Positions 33,723 through 35,139 of a stretch of 35,139 bases of DNA are shown in pieces; position 1 is the stretch's first letter, and each line of letters opens with the position of its first letter. Under the pieces are notes generated by a model. It did no database searches. It worked only from the letters and a program-made list of their open reading frames with translations, and had not been told where the DNA came from. The translations under genes were made by a program, and so were the position numbers. The stretch comes from Bacillota bacterium (GTDB lineage Bacteria; Bacillota; Clostridia; Acetivibrionales; DSM-2933), in contig JAUZPS010000002.1 of the NCBI GenBank assembly GCA_030705945.1, positions 1 through 35,139 on the forward strand, written 5' to 3'.

Positions 33723-33793
33723 AAATTTACGTAATATTATAAATTGCAAGTTAAAGTGACGTGAAATATCTGGTAAATTTACGTAATATTATA
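33723..33793. repeat. Two perfect 19-bp direct repeats in the rpsF-yabG divergent gap
   Basis: AAATTTACGTAATATTATA at 33723-33741 and again at 33775-33793, starts 52 bp apart (about five helical turns). Each has a palindromic TTACGTAA core. The first repeat lies just upstream of the rpsF -35 box. The layout is like a pair of operator sites for one regulator; which one is unknown. Confidence 0.8.
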
Positions 33794-33875
33794 TTGATTA
33801 TTATATTTAAACAATAAGTCTATTCTTTTTTGCAATCCTAAATTCATTTTCAAATAGTCCCATAATCTGACCTCT

Positions 33876-33895
33876 TGCATATTATGTAATATGCA
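33876..33895. other. 20-bp palindrome before the yabG ribosome-binding site
   Basis: TGCATATTATGTAATATGCA is a perfect palindrome (8-bp arms, ATGT centre), 10 bp before GGAGG. It could be a site for a regulator or include the -10 of a sporulation promoter: CATATTAT resembles the sigma-E/sigma-K -10 CATA element, but no good -35 was seen. Confidence 0.5.
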
Positions 33896-33917
33896 TTTTT
33901 TTATTGGAGGATTTTAT

Positions 33918-34745
33918 ATGGCTGACTTTAGTGTTGGAGACATTGTGGTCAGAAAATCATATGGAAAAGATGTTTATTTCGTTATTACAGAGATCAAAAA
34001 TACTGAAAGCGGAAAACCATCTTACACATTACGAGGGCTTTTGATGAGAATTGAAGCAGACTCAGACGGTCACGATCTTCTAAAACAAAATCCAAGATTA
34101 GTAGATCAGGATAAACTAAATTATATAAAAAAAATGAAGCAGAATTTATTAGCTCTAAATCATTCAAGATATACGTATGGAATAAACCGACCTACTGGAA
34201 GATTCGGCAGGGTTTTGCAGTTAGACTCAAGTCAGGAATTTCTGAATATATGCCTCGACCACTACAGAGAGAATAAATTAGAATGCTATGGTCATGCAGT
34301 AGCAGAAAGTGAGCAGCCTCATGCAGTTGAGGATATGCTTAGTAGATACAAACCAGATATAATTGTTTTAACAGGTCACGATGGAATAAAAAAGAACGCT
34401 TCGGATCTTTACTCAATGGATAGTTACAGAAATTCAAAATATTTCGTCCAGTCAGTTATTGAAGCGCGAAAATATGAACCTGATAAAAACAGGCTCTGCG
34501 TATTTGCCGGCGCCTGCCAATCATATTTTGAGGCAATAATGAACGCTGGAGCAAATTTTGCAAGTTCACCTGGAAGAGTTTTAATAGACTGCCTTGATCC
34601 TGCAATTGTCTCAGAAAAAATCGCAACTACCGACACAAGGATGACAATAACTCCATGGTCAGTCGCGCAGCTCACTAAGTCAGGAAGTAAAGGTATTGGA
34701 GGTATAAACACAAGAGGTCGCATGATAGTCGGACGAATTAACTAA
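33918..34745 (+). CDS. yabG: Sporulation-specific cysteine protease YabG
   Basis: A coat-processing protease made in the mother cell during sporulation. The 275 residues start at ATG 33918, 7 nt after GGAGG, with MADFSVGDIVVRKSYGKDVYFVI. The conserved part PDIIVLTGHDGIKKN, then YFVQSVIEARKYEPDKNRLCVFAGACQSYFEAIMNAGANFASSPGRVLIDCLDPAIV, contains the His and Cys typical of the family's active centre (LTGHDG and FAGACQS). The end (GIGGINTRGRMIVGRIN) is also typical. An ATG nine codons upstream overlaps the palindrome and lacks a ribosome-binding site. The gene shows that the host forms endospores. It stands alone on the plus strand. Confidence 0.93.
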   Translation: MADFSVGDIVVRKSYGKDVYFVITEIKNTESGKPSYTLRGLLMRIEADSDGHDLLKQNPRLVDQDKLNYIKKMKQNLLALNHSRYTYGINRPTGRFGRVLQLDSSQEFLNICLDHYRENKLECYGHAVAESEQPHAVEDMLSRYKPDIIVLTGHDGIKKNASDLYSMDSYRNSKYFVQSVIEARKYEPDKNRLCVFAGACQSYFEAIMNAGANFASSPGRVLIDCLDPAIVSEKIATTDTRMTITPWSVAQLTKSGSKGIGGINTRGRMIVGRIN

Positions 34746-34806
34746 TAAATTCCTTTGACTTAAGTCAATATCACATATAATATAAAATTACTTTTGTTCA
34801 GTATTT

Positions 34807-34850
34807 CTAAAGATATGGAACTGTTAGGTTTTACAGTTCCATATCTTTAG
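34807..34850 (+). terminator. Strong hairpin after yabG
   Basis: A perfect 18-bp stem (CTAAAGATATGGAACTGT with ACAGTTCCATATCTTTAG) and 8-nt loop, 61 bp after the yabG stop. A U-run does not follow at once; R1-D begins 5 bp later. A terminator is the likeliest reading. The 34746-35139 gap holds this, R1-D and R2 copy 2. Confidence 0.6.
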
Positions 34851-34855
34851 ATAAC

Positions 34856-34960
34856 TATATAAAAAGCAATTAATCTTTTACATTTGCCTATCGCAAAATA
34901 ACGTTACAGCGTTCGTTATTTTGCTCCGTCAAATGTAAGATTAATAGTGCTTTTTATATA
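34856..34960 (+). repeat. R1 repeat, copy D
   Basis: 105 bp, differing from copies A and B at one central base (GTTACAGCG for GTTAAAGCG). It lies downstream of yabG and is followed within 15 bp by R2 copy 2. Confidence 0.95.
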
Positions 34961-34974
34961 TATAAGTTACGAAA

Positions 34975-35057
34975 ATAAGTTACGAAAAAATTTTACATTA
35001 AAAATGCAGTTAATGTGTCTGCATTTTTCTATCAAAGATGAACTTTTCGTAACCTAT
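34975..35057 (+). repeat. R2 hairpin repeat, copy 2
   Basis: Outer arms ATAAGTTACGAAAA / TTTTCGTAACCTAT, inner hairpin AAAAATGCAG / CTGCATTTTT with a 9-nt loop. The sequence TAAGTTACGAAAA is duplicated at the left end (from 34963). Similarity to copy 1 continues to TATATATTTTG at 35077. Nothing is recognised from 35078 to the window end. Confidence 0.85.
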
Positions 35058-35139
35058 GAAGCAATGTATATATTTTGCAATATAAAAAATATATTTAAAA
35101 TGTTTATCACGAAACATCTATAAAATTAGTTTTATGCTA

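Noticed and set aside
7671..34960. R1 copies as a CRISPR array or tRNA-like genes
   Set aside because: The copies are scattered kilobases apart with no regular spacers and no cas genes, and the fold is one long hairpin rather than a cloverleaf.

Overview
The window is AT-rich DNA from a motile, endospore-forming member of the Clostridia. The evidence is a complete Firmicutes-type late flagellar cluster in the Bacillus order (comFC-yvyF-flgM-flgN-flgK-flgL-yviE-fliW-csrA-flagellin), a yabG sporulation protease gene, SAM-I and c-di-GMP-I riboswitches, and clostridial housekeeping operons. A secreted papain-like protease with a poly-Thr linker would suit a cellulolytic lineage of the Ruminiclostridium/Acetivibrio type. 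That placement is inference, not demonstrated.

Layout. (1) 1-1900: 5' part of a secreted C1A cysteine protease gene on the minus strand, with a long leader holding a c-di-GMP-I (GEMM) riboswitch. (2) 1.9-16 kb, all minus strand: the flagellar late cluster, read from comFC at 15.95 kb down to a very large flagellin and the flagellin lysine methylase fliB. Sigma-D-like promoters (ending TCCGATAT or GCCGATAT) precede comFC, flgM, the flagellin gene and fliB; the fliB one matches the consensus perfectly. The flagellin leader carries two GGA sites arranged as expected for CsrA, whose gene and antagonist gene (fliW) lie just upstream. There are two tandem FlgK genes, and one carries an inserted VWA-like domain. 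(3) 16.3-23 kb: a KimA-type potassium transporter on the plus strand, converging on recD2, then a small membrane protein of unknown role and SAM-riboswitch-controlled metK. (4) 23.1-31.6 kb: a minus-strand housekeeping block, mazG-like-gdpP-rplI-dnaB-tilS-hpt-ftsH. (5) 31.6-33.7 kb: pheA and the rpsF-ssb-rpsR operon. (6) 33.9-34.7 kb: yabG on the plus strand.

The main signal outside ordinary annotation is an interspersed 105-bp quasi-palindromic repeat (called R1 here). Four copies are almost identical (7671, 20574, 22611, 34856) and two are diverged (1482, 5897). All are intergenic, and three fall inside 5' leaders of regulated genes: the protease, flagellin and metK. In two of those leaders R1 sits between a riboswitch and the start codon. 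A second hairpin repeat (R2; 20458 and 34975) abuts R1 at two loci. R1 could be a MITE/REP-like mobile hairpin, an RNA-level regulatory module, or both.

Several genes appear to use non-ATG starts decided by Shine-Dalgarno placement (csrA GTG; recD2, ftsH and flgN TTG; hpt CTG). No rRNA, tRNA, CRISPR array or transposase gene was seen.
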